Translations under genes and position numbers: made by a program
Assembly: GCF_009741445.1 (NCBI RefSeq)
Contig: NZ_CP046507.1
Span: 3,410,001 to 3,474,000 of the forward strand
Reading direction: 5' to 3'
Length of the DNA: 64,000 nt
From: Mycobacterium avium subsp. avium
Lineage (GTDB): Bacteria; Actinomycetota; Actinomycetes; Mycobacteriales; Mycobacteriaceae
The notes under the pieces: generated by a model
What the model was told of the DNA's origin: nothing
Database searches by the model: none
Seen by the model: the letters and a program-made list of their open reading frames with translations, nothing else
Shown here: positions 46,881 to 57,019 of the stretch, one piece after another
Numbering within the stretch: position 1 is the stretch's first letter
Layout of the letters: each line of letters begins with the position of its first letter

Positions 46881-46955
46881 ATTCCGTCGGGTTTGTGCGA
46901 CGAGGTTGCCAGTCCCGCGCGTCAGCAGATACCTTCCTAGGGTCCAGATAACGTT

Positions 46956-48083
46956 ATGGTCACGATACGAGGACATTTCAGGTTGTCCCAGCACCGTTTT
47001 GCCCGCTCTTCTGCCGTAACAACAGGCGTCGTGAGGGTAGGTCGCGCGGCAGGCGCCCGGTCGGCGGAACCCCATCGAACCGAAGTCACCGAGATTCTCC
47101 CGCTGGACGGATTCGACTTCGACGACCTTGATTTCTGTGACGACGCCGGCGATCACGGCGACCTGGACTTCAGCACCGACTCCCCCTTCGCCAATGAGGC
47201 GCAGGTCTTGCTGGCGCCCGAGCTCGACGATCTGAACGAGACCGACGACCTGCGGCCGCTGTGGCTGGCCGCTCCGGTCACCGAGGTGCTGCCCCGGACC
47301 ACCGTCGCGACCCGCACCGAGCGGCGGCCGGAGCGCCCGCGCGGCGCCGACGTGGTGGGGGTGGCCCGCCGCGGCGGGCAGCATCGCAAGCAACCGACCA
47401 GCGCGGCCCGCGGCCGGCTGCTGATCTCGGCAATGGCCGCGGGCGCGGCCGCGGCCGCCGCCCACACCGCCACCAGCCACGCCGACACCCCGAAGACCGA
47501 CGCGGTGCTGACCGCCAACGCGTCCTCGCTCACCGGCGGGGCGGGCGGCAGCAACACCGTCCGCGGCCCGCAGGTGATCGCGGCGGAGCCGGCGGCCACC
47601 GCCGCCCTGCACAACCAGGAGCTGGCCAAGGGCGTCGCCTTCGCCAACGACCGCGCGCAGCGCGAGGCACGCCTGCAGCAACCGCTCTACGTGATGCCGA
47701 CCAAGGGCATCTTCACCTCCAACTTCGGCTACCGCTGGGGGGTGCTGCACGCCGGCATCGACCTGGCCAACTCGATCGGCACCCCGATCTACGCGGTGTC
47801 CGACGGCGTCGTAATCGAGGCCGGGCCGGCGGGCGGGTACGGGATGCTGGTCAAGCTGCGGCACGCCGACGGCACCGTCACGCTCTACGGCCACATCAAC
47901 ACCGCGCTGGTCAGCGTCGGCGAGCGGGTGATGGCCGGCGACCAGATCGCCACCATGGGCAACCGGGGCAACTCCACCGGCCCGCACCTGCACTTCGAGG
48001 TGCTGCAGGGCGGCACCGAGCGCATCGACCCGGTGCCGTGGCTGGCTAAGCGTGGCCTTATGGTCGGCAACTACGCTGGTTGA
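46956..48083 (+). CDS. M23-family peptidoglycan endopeptidase (LytM domain), Rv0950c type
   Basis: 375 aa. Long acidic N-terminal region ([20 protein letters not shown]), a membrane/secretion helix about residues 150-170 ([19 protein letters not shown]), a linker, then the LytM domain at ~245-375. It has the full zinc site: HAGIDLA (HxxxD), a GHIN loop and HLHFEV (HxH). Probably cleaves cell-wall crosslinks at the membrane exterior. Confidence 0.9.
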   Translation: MVTIRGHFRLSQHRFARSSAVTTGVVRVGRAAGARSAEPHRTEVTEILPLDGFDFDDLDFCDDAGDHGDLDFSTDSPFANEAQVLLAPELDDLNETDDLRPLWLAAPVTEVLPRTTVATRTERRPERPRGADVVGVARRGGQHRKQPTSAARGRLLISAMAAGAAAAAAHTATSHADTPKTDAVLTANASSLTGGAGGSNTVRGPQVIAAEPAATAALHNQELAKGVAFANDRAQREARLQQPLYVMPTKGIFTSNFGYRWGVLHAGIDLANSIGTPIYAVSDGVVIEAGPAGGYGMLVKLRHADGTVTLYGHINTALVSVGERVMAGDQIATMGNRGNSTGPHLHFEVLQGGTERIDPVPWLAKRGLMVGNYAG

Positions 48084-48084
48084 G

Positions 48085-48675
48085 GTGACCGCGCCGAACG
48101 ATCCACCTTCCGGTCCGCGTCCCTCCGAGCCCGCTGCGGAGCCGTCACCGCCCTCCGACACACGGACCCGGATCATCCGCCGCGCGCCGACCGGGCCGAT
48201 TCCCGTCACGCCGGATTCACCGACCACTCACTTCGCCCCGCAACCGCCGTCGTATCGCGGCGGCCCCCGCGCGGGACGAACCGGCTACTCCGGGCTGCCG
48301 GCACTCGAGCCCAGCGACCGGACGGCCGTCGCCGCCTGCGCGGTCGCCATCATCAGCGGCTGGGCCACCTCGGTGGTGGCCACCGACCTGATCGCCGGGT
48401 GGTGGCGGTCAGACCGGCTGTTCTGCATCGCGGTCGGGTTCCTCGCCCTGGTATTCGCCGCCACCACGGTGTCGGGGGTGATCGGGCTGCTGCAGCGCCG
48501 CTCGGTCAGCCGGTACCTGCTGCTGGCCGGCGCGCTGGTCGCTTTTCTCACCTATATCGGCGTGTTCATCGCCGGCGCCCGGGTGGCTTGGGTGGTGCAC
48601 CTGCTGCCGGTATTGCCCATCGCCACGGTGGTGCTGGTGCTGTTGCCGCAGACCAAACGCTGGCTGGACGCCTGA
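48085..48675 (+). CDS. small multi-pass membrane protein, unknown
   Basis: 196 aa. Pro-rich cytosolic N-terminus (~80 residues) followed by four hydrophobic helices (about 90-115, 122-145, 152-170, 175-192). GTG start 1 nt after the M23 stop, so it is probably co-translated with that peptidase. No recognised family. Confidence 0.75.
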   Translation: MTAPNDPPSGPRPSEPAAEPSPPSDTRTRIIRRAPTGPIPVTPDSPTTHFAPQPPSYRGGPRAGRTGYSGLPALEPSDRTAVAACAVAIISGWATSVVATDLIAGWWRSDRLFCIAVGFLALVFAATTVSGVIGLLQRRSVSRYLLLAGALVAFLTYIGVFIAGARVAWVVHLLPVLPIATVVLVLLPQTKRWLDA

Positions 48676-48680
48676 GCGTC

Positions 48681-48744
48681 GCCGAACGTGCACTCGCGGC
48701 GGAGATTTCGCGGGCGATTTTCTCGCACTGAATGCACGCTCGGC
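48681..48744. terminator. imperfect inverted repeat between convergent genes
   Basis: GCCGAACGTGCA pairs with TGCACGCTCGGC (one mismatch) across the gap between the membrane-protein gene and uvrD1, whose stops face each other. Likely bidirectional terminator. Confidence 0.5.
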
Positions 48745-48748
48745 GCGG

Positions 48749-51073
48749 TTAGAGCTTGCTGATCGGGGCGTGGTTGTGCATCAGCTTCACCCGCCCGGAG
48801 CTGCCGAAGTCGATCAGTGACATCGCCGACTCGCCGGCGCCGGACACCTCCTCGACCCGGCCCAGCCCGTACTTGTCGTGCGTCACCCGGTCGCCCGGCG
48901 CCAGCACCAGCAGCGGCCGTTTGCTCATTCCGGCGCGGGTCGGGGCCGCCCGCGGGGTGCCGAACCGGCCGGCGCCGCTGACCGGTGCGCTGAACGACGG
49001 CGCCGGCGCGGTGCGCCGCCACTCGATCAGTTCTTGCGGAATCTCCCGCAGGAAGCGAGATTCCGGGTTGAGCATGGGCTGGCCCCACGACGAGCGGACG
49101 ATGGCCCGGCTCAGGTAGAGCCGCTGCCGGGCCCGGGTGATGCCCACGTAGGCCAGCCGCCGCTCCTCGGAGAGTTCGACCGGATCGTCCAGCGACCGCA
49201 TGTGCGGGAACATCCCGTCCTCCCAGCCGGTGACGAACACCACCGGGAACTCCAGGCCCTTCGCGGTGTGCAGGGTCATCAGCGTGACCATCCCGGCGCC
49301 GTCCTCGGGGATCTCGTCGCTGTCGGAGACCAGCGAGACCCGTTCCAAGAACTCGGCCAGCACACCGGTGTCGGGCACGTCTTCGTCGTCCGCGGCGTCC
49401 AGCGACTCGTCCAGCGCGGCGGCGTTCGCCCGGTCGGTGCTGAATTCGTGTGCGACGCTGACGAGTTCGTTGAGGTTGTCCAGACGCGCCAGCTCTTGGG
49501 GATCGGTGGACGATTCCAGCTCCCGGCGGTAGCCGGTGCGTTCGAGCACCGACTCGACCAGGTCGCCGAGATCGTCGTCCAGCCGGCCGCGCAGGTCGTC
49601 CAGCAACTCGACGAAACCCGCGATCGCCTTCTCCGCGCGCGAATTCAGCATCGGCACTTTGCCTTCGGCCGCGGCCACCAGCGCGTCGGCGAAACTGGCG
49701 CCGGTGTTCTCGGCGTACACCGCCACGCAGGCCTCGGCCCGATCACCGATCCCCCGGCGCGGGGTGTTGAGGATGCGCCGCATGCTCACCGCGTCGCCGG
49801 GGTTGTCCAGCACCCGCAGGTAGGCAATGATGTCGCGGATCTCCTTGCGCTCGTAAAAGCGCACTCCCCCAACGACTTTGTAGGGGATCCCGGCGCGGAT
49901 GAACACCTCCTCGAAGGACCGCGACGAGTTGTTGGTGCGGTAGAAGACGGCGACGTCGTTGTAGGTGATCTCGCCCTTCTGTGCGAGCGCGTCGATCTCC
50001 TCGGCGACGAAGCGGGCCTCGTCGTGCTCGTTGTCGGCGACGTAGCCGACGATCAGCTCGCCGGCGCCGGCGTCGGTCCACAGCCGCTTGTCGCGGCGAC
50101 CGGAGTTACGCGCGATCACCGAGTTGGCCGCCGACAGGATGTTCTGTGTCGAGCGGTAATTCTGTTCCAGCAGAATGGTTGTCGCGTCCGGGTAGTCGCG
50201 TTCGAAGTCCTCGATGTTGCGGATGGTGGCGCCGCGGAAGGCATAGATCGACTGGTCGGCGTCGCCGACAACGCACAGCTCGCCGGGGGGAACGCCGTCC
50301 TCGGTGTCGGTGCCCACCAACTCGCGCACCAGCACGTACTGCGCGTGGTTGGTGTCCTGGTACTCGTCGACGAGCACGTGCCGGAACCGCCGCCGGTAGT
50401 GCTGGGCGATCTGCGGGAAGGCGCGCAGCACCGCCACCGTCTCGCCGATCAGGTCGTCGAAGTCCAACGCGTTGGCCGCCCTCAGCCGGCGCTGGTATTC
50501 GCCGTAGACGCTTGCCACGGTGCGGGACAACTCGTCGGAATCGTCGGTGAGGTTGGCGACCGCCGCGGCGGGGTCGATCAGCTCGTTCTTCAGGTTGGAG
50601 ATCGCGTTGGCCAACAGCCGCGGCGAGTAGCGCTTGATGTCCAGGCCCATGTCGCGGCCGATCATCTGCAGCAGCCGCCGCGAGTCGTCGGCGTCGTAGA
50701 TCGAGAAGTTGGAATTGAGGCCTTCGATCAGCGACGCCTGGTTGCGCAGGATGCGCACGCAGGTCGAATGAAAGGTGGACACCCACATGGCGCGGGCCCG
50801 GTTGCCCACCAGCCGCACCACCCGTTCGCGCATCTCGGCGGCGGCCTTGTTGGTGAAGGTGATGGCCAGCACCTGGCCCACCCCGACCCCCCGGGCCGCG
50901 ATCAGGTAGGCGACGCGGCGGGTCAGCACCGCCGTCTTCCCCGAACCCGCCCCGGCGACGATCAGCAGCGGCGAACCCTCGTGCACCACGGCCTGGCGCT
51001 GTTGCGGATTGAGCCCCTCGAGCAATTGCTCGGCTTCGGAGACCGGCTTGGCATCTGTTACGTGCACACTCAT
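48749..51073 (-). CDS. uvrD1: ATP-dependent DNA helicase UvrD1
   Basis: Superfamily 1A 3'-5' helicase for excision repair and Ku-linked unwinding. 774 aa. Motif I AGAGSGKTAVLTRR, motif II VDEYQDTN, motif III DADQSIYAFRGA, motif VI VGITRARQRLYLSR. A ~100-residue C-terminal tail ends in a Tudor-like domain (GDRVTHDKYGLGRV). Orthologue of Rv0949. Confidence 0.96.
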   Translation of the reverse strand: MSVHVTDAKPVSEAEQLLEGLNPQQRQAVVHEGSPLLIVAGAGSGKTAVLTRRVAYLIAARGVGVGQVLAITFTNKAAAEMRERVVRLVGNRARAMWVSTFHSTCVRILRNQASLIEGLNSNFSIYDADDSRRLLQMIGRDMGLDIKRYSPRLLANAISNLKNELIDPAAAVANLTDDSDELSRTVASVYGEYQRRLRAANALDFDDLIGETVAVLRAFPQIAQHYRRRFRHVLVDEYQDTNHAQYVLVRELVGTDTEDGVPPGELCVVGDADQSIYAFRGATIRNIEDFERDYPDATTILLEQNYRSTQNILSAANSVIARNSGRRDKRLWTDAGAGELIVGYVADNEHDEARFVAEEIDALAQKGEITYNDVAVFYRTNNSSRSFEEVFIRAGIPYKVVGGVRFYERKEIRDIIAYLRVLDNPGDAVSMRRILNTPRRGIGDRAEACVAVYAENTGASFADALVAAAEGKVPMLNSRAEKAIAGFVELLDDLRGRLDDDLGDLVESVLERTGYRRELESSTDPQELARLDNLNELVSVAHEFSTDRANAAALDESLDAADDEDVPDTGVLAEFLERVSLVSDSDEIPEDGAGMVTLMTLHTAKGLEFPVVFVTGWEDGMFPHMRSLDDPVELSEERRLAYVGITRARQRLYLSRAIVRSSWGQPMLNPESRFLREIPQELIEWRRTAPAPSFSAPVSGAGRFGTPRAAPTRAGMSKRPLLVLAPGDRVTHDKYGLGRVEEVSGAGESAMSLIDFGSSGRVKLMHNHAPISKL

Positions 51074-51451
51074 GTCAGTCCAAACTTACCGCCGCCCACC
51101 GACGCACAGCGCCCAGTCGTCCAACCAGGTTAGTGTCCCGGCCGCCCGCCGCCGGGCCGACCGGGCCGCCGGGAGCGACGGCGTGTCGCGACGGCCGGCC
51201 CGGCCCGCCGACCGGCCCGCCGGCACAATTACACCAGAGTCAAAAAGACGCAGCTCAACTGCGGTTTTTTGCGCACGTACCGGATCTAGTGGCACACTCA
51301 TTTGGTGCTCACCGTGCAGTGTTACCGGCGGTTGTCCAGCCCAAAATGGCGCCGTCGATCCGCCCACGGACACCGGTCCGCGGCGGCCGTGGTCTGACTG
51401 CTTCCGCAGAGCCCCGCGCGGGGCTCGTCTTCTCCTGAGGCCTGATACTGC
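51074..51451. other. 378-nt intergenic region before the chorismate mutase gene
   Basis: Holds the divergent promoters of uvrD1 and the mutase. The only strong structure is the palindrome at 51409-51426. No coding frame with convincing codon use was found. Confidence 0.5.
51409..51426 (+). terminator. 18-bp palindromic hairpin in the leader of the chorismate mutase gene
   Basis: GAGCCCCGCGCGGGGCTC is perfectly self-complementary and is followed by GTCTTCTCCT, 25 nt before the ATG. It could attenuate or cap the transcript. Confidence 0.45.
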
Positions 51452-51772
51452 ATGAGACCCCAATCCCCAGATGACGACGACGACGCGGAGTCAGCAGAGA
51501 TGAACACGGAAACGGTGGATCCCCGTGAGGCCACCGACATCGACCAGTTGCGCCGGGAGATCGACCGGTTGGACGCGGAGATCCTGGCCGCGGTGAAGCG
51601 GCGCACCGAGGTGTCGCAGGCGATCGGCAGGGCGCGCATGGCATCGGGCGGCACCCGGCTGGTCCACAGCCGGGAGATGAAGGTCATCGAGCGCTACAGC
51701 GAGCTGGGTCCCGACGGCAAAGACCTGGCCATGCTGCTGCTGCGGCTGGGTCGAGGCCGGCTCGGGCACTGA
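51452..51772 (+). CDS. AroQ-type chorismate mutase (intracellular, Rv0948c)
   Basis: Converts chorismate to prephenate. 106 aa. Three-helix AroQ fold: LRREIDRLDAEILAAVKRRTEV with catalytic Arg/Lys, SREMKVIERY, and the C-terminal LLLRLGRGRLGH that docks on DAHP synthase AroG for activation. Almost identical C-terminus to Rv0948c. Confidence 0.94.
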   Translation: MRPQSPDDDDDAESAEMNTETVDPREATDIDQLRREIDRLDAEILAAVKRRTEVSQAIGRARMASGGTRLVHSREMKVIERYSELGPDGKDLAMLLLRLGRGRLGH

Positions 51773-51883
51773 CGTCGGCGGCGCCGCGCACGTCGCGCGA
51801 CCTGGCTCCGTTCCGTCGCAACCCATAGGGTCTGAACCATGAGCCGCGTCGGCGACGCGAAGCGATGAGGAGGAGCGGCGCCC

Positions 51884-53548
51884 ATGACATCCGTGCACAC
51901 CCTGCCCGACATCACCGCCACCCCGGCGTGGGACGCCCTGCGCAAACATCACGACCGCATCGGCGGCACCCACCTTCGCCAGTTCTTCGAGGAAGACCCC
52001 GACCGTGGCCGCGAGCTGACAGTGACCGTCGGTGACCTCTACATCGACTACAGCAAGCACCGCGTCACCCGAGAAACCTTGCGGCTCTTGGTCGATCTGG
52101 CCCGCACGGCCAAACTCGAAGAGCGCCGCAACCAGATGTTCGCCGGGGTGCACATCAACACCTCGGAGGATCGCGCGGTGCTGCACACAGCGCTGCGACT
52201 GCCCCGGGACGCGGAACTGATCGTGGACGGCCGCAACGTCGTCGCGGACGTGCACGAGGTGCTCGACGCCATGGGCGAGTTCACCGACCGGTTGCGCAGC
52301 GGTGAATGGACCGGAGCGACCGGCAAGCGGATCAGCACCGTCGTCAACATCGGCATCGGCGGATCCGACCTCGGCCCGGTCATGGTGTACCAGGCGTTGC
52401 GCCACTACGCCGACGCGGGAATCTCGGCGCGCTTCGTGTCCAACGTCGACCCGGCCGACCTGATCGCCACCCTGGCCGACTTGGACCCCGCCACAACACT
52501 TTTCATCGTCGCGTCCAAGACGTTCTCGACGCTGGAAACCCTCACCAACGCCACGGCCGCGCGCCGCTGGATCACCGACGCCCTCGGCGACGCCGCCGTG
52601 GCGCACCATTTCGTCGCCGTCTCCACCAACAAACGCCTGGTCGACGACTTCGGCATCAACACCGACAACATGTTCGGGTTCTGGGACTGGGTGGGCGGCC
52701 GTTACTCGGTGGACTCGGCGATCGGCCTTTCGGTGATGGCCGTCATCGGCCGGGAGGCCTTCGCGGATTTCCTGTCCGGGTTCCATATCGTCGACCGGCA
52801 TTTCCAGACCGCGCCGCTGGAATCCAATGCCCCTGTGCTGCTTGGGCTTATCGGCTTGTGGTACTCCAACTTCATGGGCGCGCAGTCGCGTGCGGTGCTG
52901 CCGTATTCCAACGACCTGGCCCGGTTCGCGGCCTATCTGCAGCAGCTGACCATGGAATCCAACGGCAAGTCCACCCGCGCGGACGGCAGCCCGGTCACCA
53001 CCGACACCGGCGAAATCTTCTGGGGCGAACCGGGAACCAACGGTCAACACGCCTTCTATCAGTTGCTGTACCAGGGCACCCGGTTGGTGCCGGCCGACTT
53101 CATCGGTTTCAGTCAACCGATCGACGACCTGCCCACCGCCGAAGGCAGCGGCAGCATGCACGACCTGTTGATGAGCAACTTCTTCGCCCAGACCCAGGTG
53201 CTGGCGTTCGGCAAGACCGCCGAAGAGATTGCGGCCGAAGGCACTCCGGCCGACATCGTGCCGCACAAGGTGATGCCCGGCAACCGCCCGTCGACCTCGA
53301 TCCTGGCCAACCGGCTCACGCCGTCGGTGCTGGGCCAGTTGATCGCGCTCTACGAGCACCAGGTCTTCACCGAGGGCGTGATCTGGGGCATCGACTCTTT
53401 CGACCAATGGGGGGTGGAGCTGGGTAAGACCCAGGCAAAGGCGCTGCTTCCGGTGATCACCGCGGACAACTCGCCGGCGCCGCAGTCGGACAGCTCCACC
53501 GACGCCCTGGTGCGCCGCTACCGCAGCGAACGCGGCCGCACCAGCTGA
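51884..53548 (+). CDS. pgi: glucose-6-phosphate isomerase
   Basis: Glycolysis/gluconeogenesis. 554 aa. Signatures: [50 protein letters not shown] (family signature 1 region) and [10 protein letters not shown] (signature 2). ATG at 51884 with a GGAGGAG site. Confidence 0.97.
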   Translation: MTSVHTLPDITATPAWDALRKHHDRIGGTHLRQFFEEDPDRGRELTVTVGDLYIDYSKHRVTRETLRLLVDLARTAKLEERRNQMFAGVHINTSEDRAVLHTALRLPRDAELIVDGRNVVADVHEVLDAMGEFTDRLRSGEWTGATGKRISTVVNIGIGGSDLGPVMVYQALRHYADAGISARFVSNVDPADLIATLADLDPATTLFIVASKTFSTLETLTNATAARRWITDALGDAAVAHHFVAVSTNKRLVDDFGINTDNMFGFWDWVGGRYSVDSAIGLSVMAVIGREAFADFLSGFHIVDRHFQTAPLESNAPVLLGLIGLWYSNFMGAQSRAVLPYSNDLARFAAYLQQLTMESNGKSTRADGSPVTTDTGEIFWGEPGTNGQHAFYQLLYQGTRLVPADFIGFSQPIDDLPTAEGSGSMHDLLMSNFFAQTQVLAFGKTAEEIAAEGTPADIVPHKVMPGNRPSTSILANRLTPSVLGQLIALYEHQVFTEGVIWGIDSFDQWGVELGKTQAKALLPVITADNSPAPQSDSSTDALVRRYRSERGRTS

Positions 53549-53549
53549 C

Positions 53550-54311
53550 TCAGGCGAACATCTTCGTCAGCCGCGGCGGCAGCACCCGCATCAACTGCAC
53601 CAGCGGCGCCCACGGCCACCACGGCACCGCCGCGCGGCCGGGCTCCCGCTCCATGGCGGCGACCAACGCCTTGACCCCGGTTTCGTTGTCCACCATCAAC
53701 ATTGTGCTGTTGGATTTGGCCGTCATCTCCGACTCGATGTAGCCGGGCTCGAGCACCGAAACCTTGATCGGCCCCTTGGCGTATTCGGCGCGCAACGATT
53801 CACCCAGCGAGCTCAGGCCGGCCTTGCTCGCCGCGTACGCCGCCTTGACGCCGGGCACTCCCTTGTTGCCGAGCACCGACGAGATCAGCACCAGGTGGCC
53901 CGACCCGTTCTTGTGGAACATCTCCAGCGCGGTCTCGATCTGCACCAGCGCGGACACCAGGTTGGTCTCGATGGTCGCCTTGTTGGCCCACAGTTTGCCG
54001 GAGCCGAGCTTGGCGCCCTTGCCGATGCCGGCGTTGACGATGACGCGGTCGATGCCGCCGAGTTCGTCGCTGAGTTCGGCGAAGACCTTGGGCACCTGCT
54101 CGTGGTCGTTGACGTCCAGCGCGGCGACCGCGACCGTGATTCCCGGATACCGTTGCGACAGTTCGGCTTTGAGCTCGTCGAGCCGGTCGGCGCGGCGCGC
54201 GCACAGCGCGAGGTCGCGGCCCTTGGCGGCGAACGCGCGCGCCATCCCGGCGCCCAGGCCCGAGCTGGCGCCGGTGATGAGGATCTTCTGGCGAGTCATC
54301 TCCGGCAGCAT
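53550..54311 (-). CDS. short-chain dehydrogenase/reductase (Rv0945 type)
   Basis: 253 aa, same length as Rv0945. Cofactor motif ITGASSGLGAGMARAF; NNAG-equivalent VNAGIGKG; catalytic Ser-Tyr-Lys in LVLISSVLGNKG and YAASKAGL. A basic Arg pair after the glycine motif (CARRADRL) suggests NADPH use. ATG at 54311 gives the conserved length; an internal ATG at 54299 is possible. Convergent with pgi, 1 nt apart. Confidence 0.88.
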   Translation of the reverse strand: MLPEMTRQKILITGASSGLGAGMARAFAAKGRDLALCARRADRLDELKAELSQRYPGITVAVAALDVNDHEQVPKVFAELSDELGGIDRVIVNAGIGKGAKLGSGKLWANKATIETNLVSALVQIETALEMFHKNGSGHLVLISSVLGNKGVPGVKAAYAASKAGLSSLGESLRAEYAKGPIKVSVLEPGYIESEMTAKSNSTMLMVDNETGVKALVAAMEREPGRAAVPWWPWAPLVQLMRVLPPRLTKMFA

Positions 54312-54341
54312 ATCGACAGGTGTCAAGTCCGCGGCCGGCGG

Positions 54342-55205
54342 CTACTTCAGCAAACGCGACATCCGCCGGTCGGCCAGGATCTTGCCGCCGGTCTGGCACG
54401 TCGGGCAATACTGAAAAGACTTGTCCGCGAACGACACTTCGCGCACGGTGTCGCCACACACCGGGCACGGCAACCCGGTCCGGGCATGCACCCGCAATCC
54501 GGAACGCTTCTCGCCCTTGAGCATGGCCGCCCCCTGGCCGACGGACCGGCTCACCGCGTCGGTGAGCACCGTGACCATGGCGTCATGCAGGGTGGCCAGC
54601 TGTTTGTCAGACAACTTGCCGGCCGTGGCGAACGGGGAGATCTTCGCGACGTGCAGGATCTCGTCGCTGTAGGCGTTGCCGATGCCGGCGATCACCTTCT
54701 GGTCGGTGATCACCGTCTTGATCCGGCCGGTGTTGCCGGCCAGCAGGTCGGCCAGCGCGTCGACGTCCAGGTCCAGGGCGTCCGGGCCCAGGGCGGCGAT
54801 CCCAGGCACCCGCGCCGGGTCGTCGACGAGCCACACCGCCAGCCGCTTCTGGGTGCCGGCCTCGGTCAGGTCGAAGCCGGGGGCCGCGCCGGGTGAGCCC
54901 AGATGCACCCGCAGTGCGATCGGGCCCTTGCCGGGCCGCAGCGGCGCCGCGGTCAGCCGGTCCGACCAGCGCAACCACCCCGCCCGGGACAGATGGGCGA
55001 TCAGGAAAAGGCCCTCGGTCCGCAGGCCCAGATATTTGCCCCAGCGCTCGGCGCCCACCACGGTCTGCCCGTGCAGCGCGCTGATCGGCGGGTCGAACGT
55101 CTTGAGCACGGACAGGGCGGCGACGTCGACCCGGCCGATCGGCAGCCCGACGGCATGGCGCCGCAGGTGGTCGGCCAGCGCTTCGATCTCGGGCAGTTCG
55201 GGCAC
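54342..55205 (-). CDS. Fpg/Nei-family DNA glycosylase (Fpg2), full length
   Basis: Base-excision repair glycosylase/lyase for oxidised bases. 287 aa, GTG start giving (M)PELPEIEALADHL: Pro2 is the nucleophile and Glu3 the acid. H2TH motif DQKVIAGIGNAYSDEIL; C-terminal zinc finger CPVC...YCPTC complete. In M. tuberculosis the corresponding gene (Rv0944) is only ~158 aa; here it is intact and 4 nt downstream of cobF. Confidence 0.88.
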   Translation of the reverse strand: MPELPEIEALADHLRRHAVGLPIGRVDVAALSVLKTFDPPISALHGQTVVGAERWGKYLGLRTEGLFLIAHLSRAGWLRWSDRLTAAPLRPGKGPIALRVHLGSPGAAPGFDLTEAGTQKRLAVWLVDDPARVPGIAALGPDALDLDVDALADLLAGNTGRIKTVITDQKVIAGIGNAYSDEILHVAKISPFATAGKLSDKQLATLHDAMVTVLTDAVSRSVGQGAAMLKGEKRSGLRVHARTGLPCPVCGDTVREVSFADKSFQYCPTCQTGGKILADRRMSRLLK

Positions 55206-55209
55206 GGTT

Positions 55210-55953
55210 TCAGTGTGCCGGTCGCAGCAAATAGGTGTCCATGATCCAGCCGTGCCGGGCGCGGGCCTGCGCGCGCAGCGCGGCGATGCGGGGCCCCACC
55301 TCGCCGACGGTGCCGGCGACCAGCAGTTCGTCGGCGGTGCCCAGGTAGGCACCCCACCAGATGCGGGTCTCGGGCGCACACCGCTGGAACGAGCAGTCGG
55401 CGTCGAGCATCACCACCGCCGAGCCGGATATGCCGTGGGCGCGCAGCTGGCGACCGGTGGTGACGAGCACGGGCTCGCCCACCTCGTTGAGCGGGATACG
55501 ATGCCGGGCGGTCAGCGCTTGCACGGCGGTGATGCCGGGGATCACGTCGAAGGTGAATTCGACGTGCCCGGCGACGGTGTCCAGGATGCGCAACGTGCTG
55601 TCGTAGAGCGACGGATCGCCCCAGGCCAGAAAGCCGCCGACGCCGTGCGGGCCGAGTTCGGCGGCGATGGCGTCGGCCCAGATCTGCGCGCGTGCGGCAT
55701 GCCATTCCGCTACCGCGTCGCGGTAGTCGGCGCGGTCGGACCGCTTCGGGTCGGGCAGCTCGACGAAGCGGTAGCCGGGCTGACGGATGAACCGGGAGCA
55801 GATCTCGCGTCGCAGCGCCACCAGGTCGCTCTTCTGCTCGCCCTTGTCCATCGCGAAAAACACCTGGGTGTCGTTGAGCGCCTCGATCGCCTGCACGGTC
55901 AGGTAGTCGGGGTCGCCGGCGCCGATGCCGATGACGTGGATGTGCCGCCCCAA
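55210..55953 (-). CDS. cobF: precorrin-6A synthase (deacetylating) CobF
   Basis: Methylates C1 of precorrin-5 and releases acetate in aerobic cobalamin synthesis. About 247 aa. SAM-dependent tetrapyrrole methylase motifs: HIHVIGIGAGDPDYLT at the N-terminus and WGDPSLYDSTLRIL mid-protein. TTG at 55953 was chosen because AGGAGG lies 5 nt upstream and relatives begin at this point; an ATG at 55986 is the alternative. The gene is lost in the M. tuberculosis complex. Forms a tight pair with fpg2. Confidence 0.85.
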   Translation of the reverse strand: MGRHIHVIGIGAGDPDYLTVQAIEALNDTQVFFAMDKGEQKSDLVALRREICSRFIRQPGYRFVELPDPKRSDRADYRDAVAEWHAARAQIWADAIAAELGPHGVGGFLAWGDPSLYDSTLRILDTVAGHVEFTFDVIPGITAVQALTARHRIPLNEVGEPVLVTTGRQLRAHGISGSAVVMLDADCSFQRCAPETRIWWGAYLGTADELLVAGTVGEVGPRIAALRAQARARHGWIMDTYLLRPAH

Positions 55954-56025
55954 TCGACCCTCCTGACTTGCTTCTGTCGCCCACATTGCCGAATCGATAC
56001 CGCAAGGGCCTAGTCGGGACCGCAA

Positions 56026-56045
56026 GTACCCAGTACCATGGGTAC
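56026..56045. promoter_or_regulatory. inverted repeat upstream of cobF and the AurF-like gene
   Basis: GTACCCA and TGGGTAC flank a 6-nt spacer in the 142-nt divergent gap. It may be an operator for either direction. Confidence 0.35.
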
Positions 56046-56095
56046 CGTCTGAAGCGCCCGAGGCGACGATGCCAAGCGATCAGGAGGACCCGACC

Positions 56096-57019
56096 ATGAC
56101 GCGCGCCGAGACGATCCGAAGCGACGCGAGGCCCACCGGACCGAGTCGCGAAGAGTTCTCCGAGCGGCTGCTGAAGGGCTCGGTCAAGAAGTCCTACGAA
56201 CCCGTCGTCGACATCGACTGGGTCGCCCCGCTCGACCCGGACAAGTTCTTCCTGCCGCCCCGACTGGTGTCGCTGTACGGCACGCCGATGTGGGACGAGA
56301 TGACCCGCGAACAACAAATCGAGCTGTCCCGCCAGGAATTGGTCAACACGCTGTCGGCCGGCATCTGGTTCGAGAACATGCTCAACCAGTCGCTGCTGCG
56401 CACCATCCTGCACGAGGACCCGACCAGCCGGTCCACCCACTACAAGCTGACCGAGCTGGGTGACGAGACCCGCCACATGGTCATGTTCGGCAAGGCCATC
56501 GAACGTGTGGGCGCAAAACCGGTGCAGCCGAAGCGTTTTCACCGCTACATCATCAACGCGCTGCCGCTGGCCTTCCAACGCGGATCGATGCTGTGGGTGG
56601 CCGCGCTGATCGGCGAGGAGATCTTCGACTCGCTGCAGCGACAGATGATGGACGACCCCGAGCTGCAGCCGATCATCCAGCGGCTCATGCGGATTCACGT
56701 CACCGAGGAGGCCCGCCACATCCAGTTCGCGCGCGACGGGGCGCGCAAACGGGTCGCCGAGATGCCCCGGCTCAACCGCTGGTTCATGGCCAACATCAAC
56801 GGGCTGGGCGGCTACTTCTTCAACTATCTGTTCAGCAAGCCGGTCCCCTATGCGCGTGCCGGCCTGGACCCCAAGCGGGCCCGAAAGACCGCGCGCACCA
56901 GCGCCCATCGCCGCGAGATCCAGATCGCGGGGTTCGCTCCCCTGGCGGCGTTCCTGACCGAGGTTGGCCTGATGGGCCCGCTCGCGCGTCGCGGCTGGAA
57001 GCGCAGCAGGTTTCTGTGA
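56096..57019 (+). CDS. AurF-like diiron oxygenase
   Basis: 307 aa. Diiron ligand set of the AurF family: ELVNTLSAGIWFENML, GDETRHMVMF (ExxH), IGEEIFDSLQ and VTEEARHIQFARD (ExxH). AurF itself oxidises an arylamine to a nitro compound; substrate here unknown. ATG with AGGAGG. Its stop overlaps the monooxygenase start (GTGA), so the two act together. Confidence 0.85.
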   Translation: MTRAETIRSDARPTGPSREEFSERLLKGSVKKSYEPVVDIDWVAPLDPDKFFLPPRLVSLYGTPMWDEMTREQQIELSRQELVNTLSAGIWFENMLNQSLLRTILHEDPTSRSTHYKLTELGDETRHMVMFGKAIERVGAKPVQPKRFHRYIINALPLAFQRGSMLWVAALIGEEIFDSLQRQMMDDPELQPIIQRLMRIHVTEEARHIQFARDGARKRVAEMPRLNRWFMANINGLGGYFFNYLFSKPVPYARAGLDPKRARKTARTSAHRREIQIAGFAPLAAFLTEVGLMGPLARRGWKRSRFL

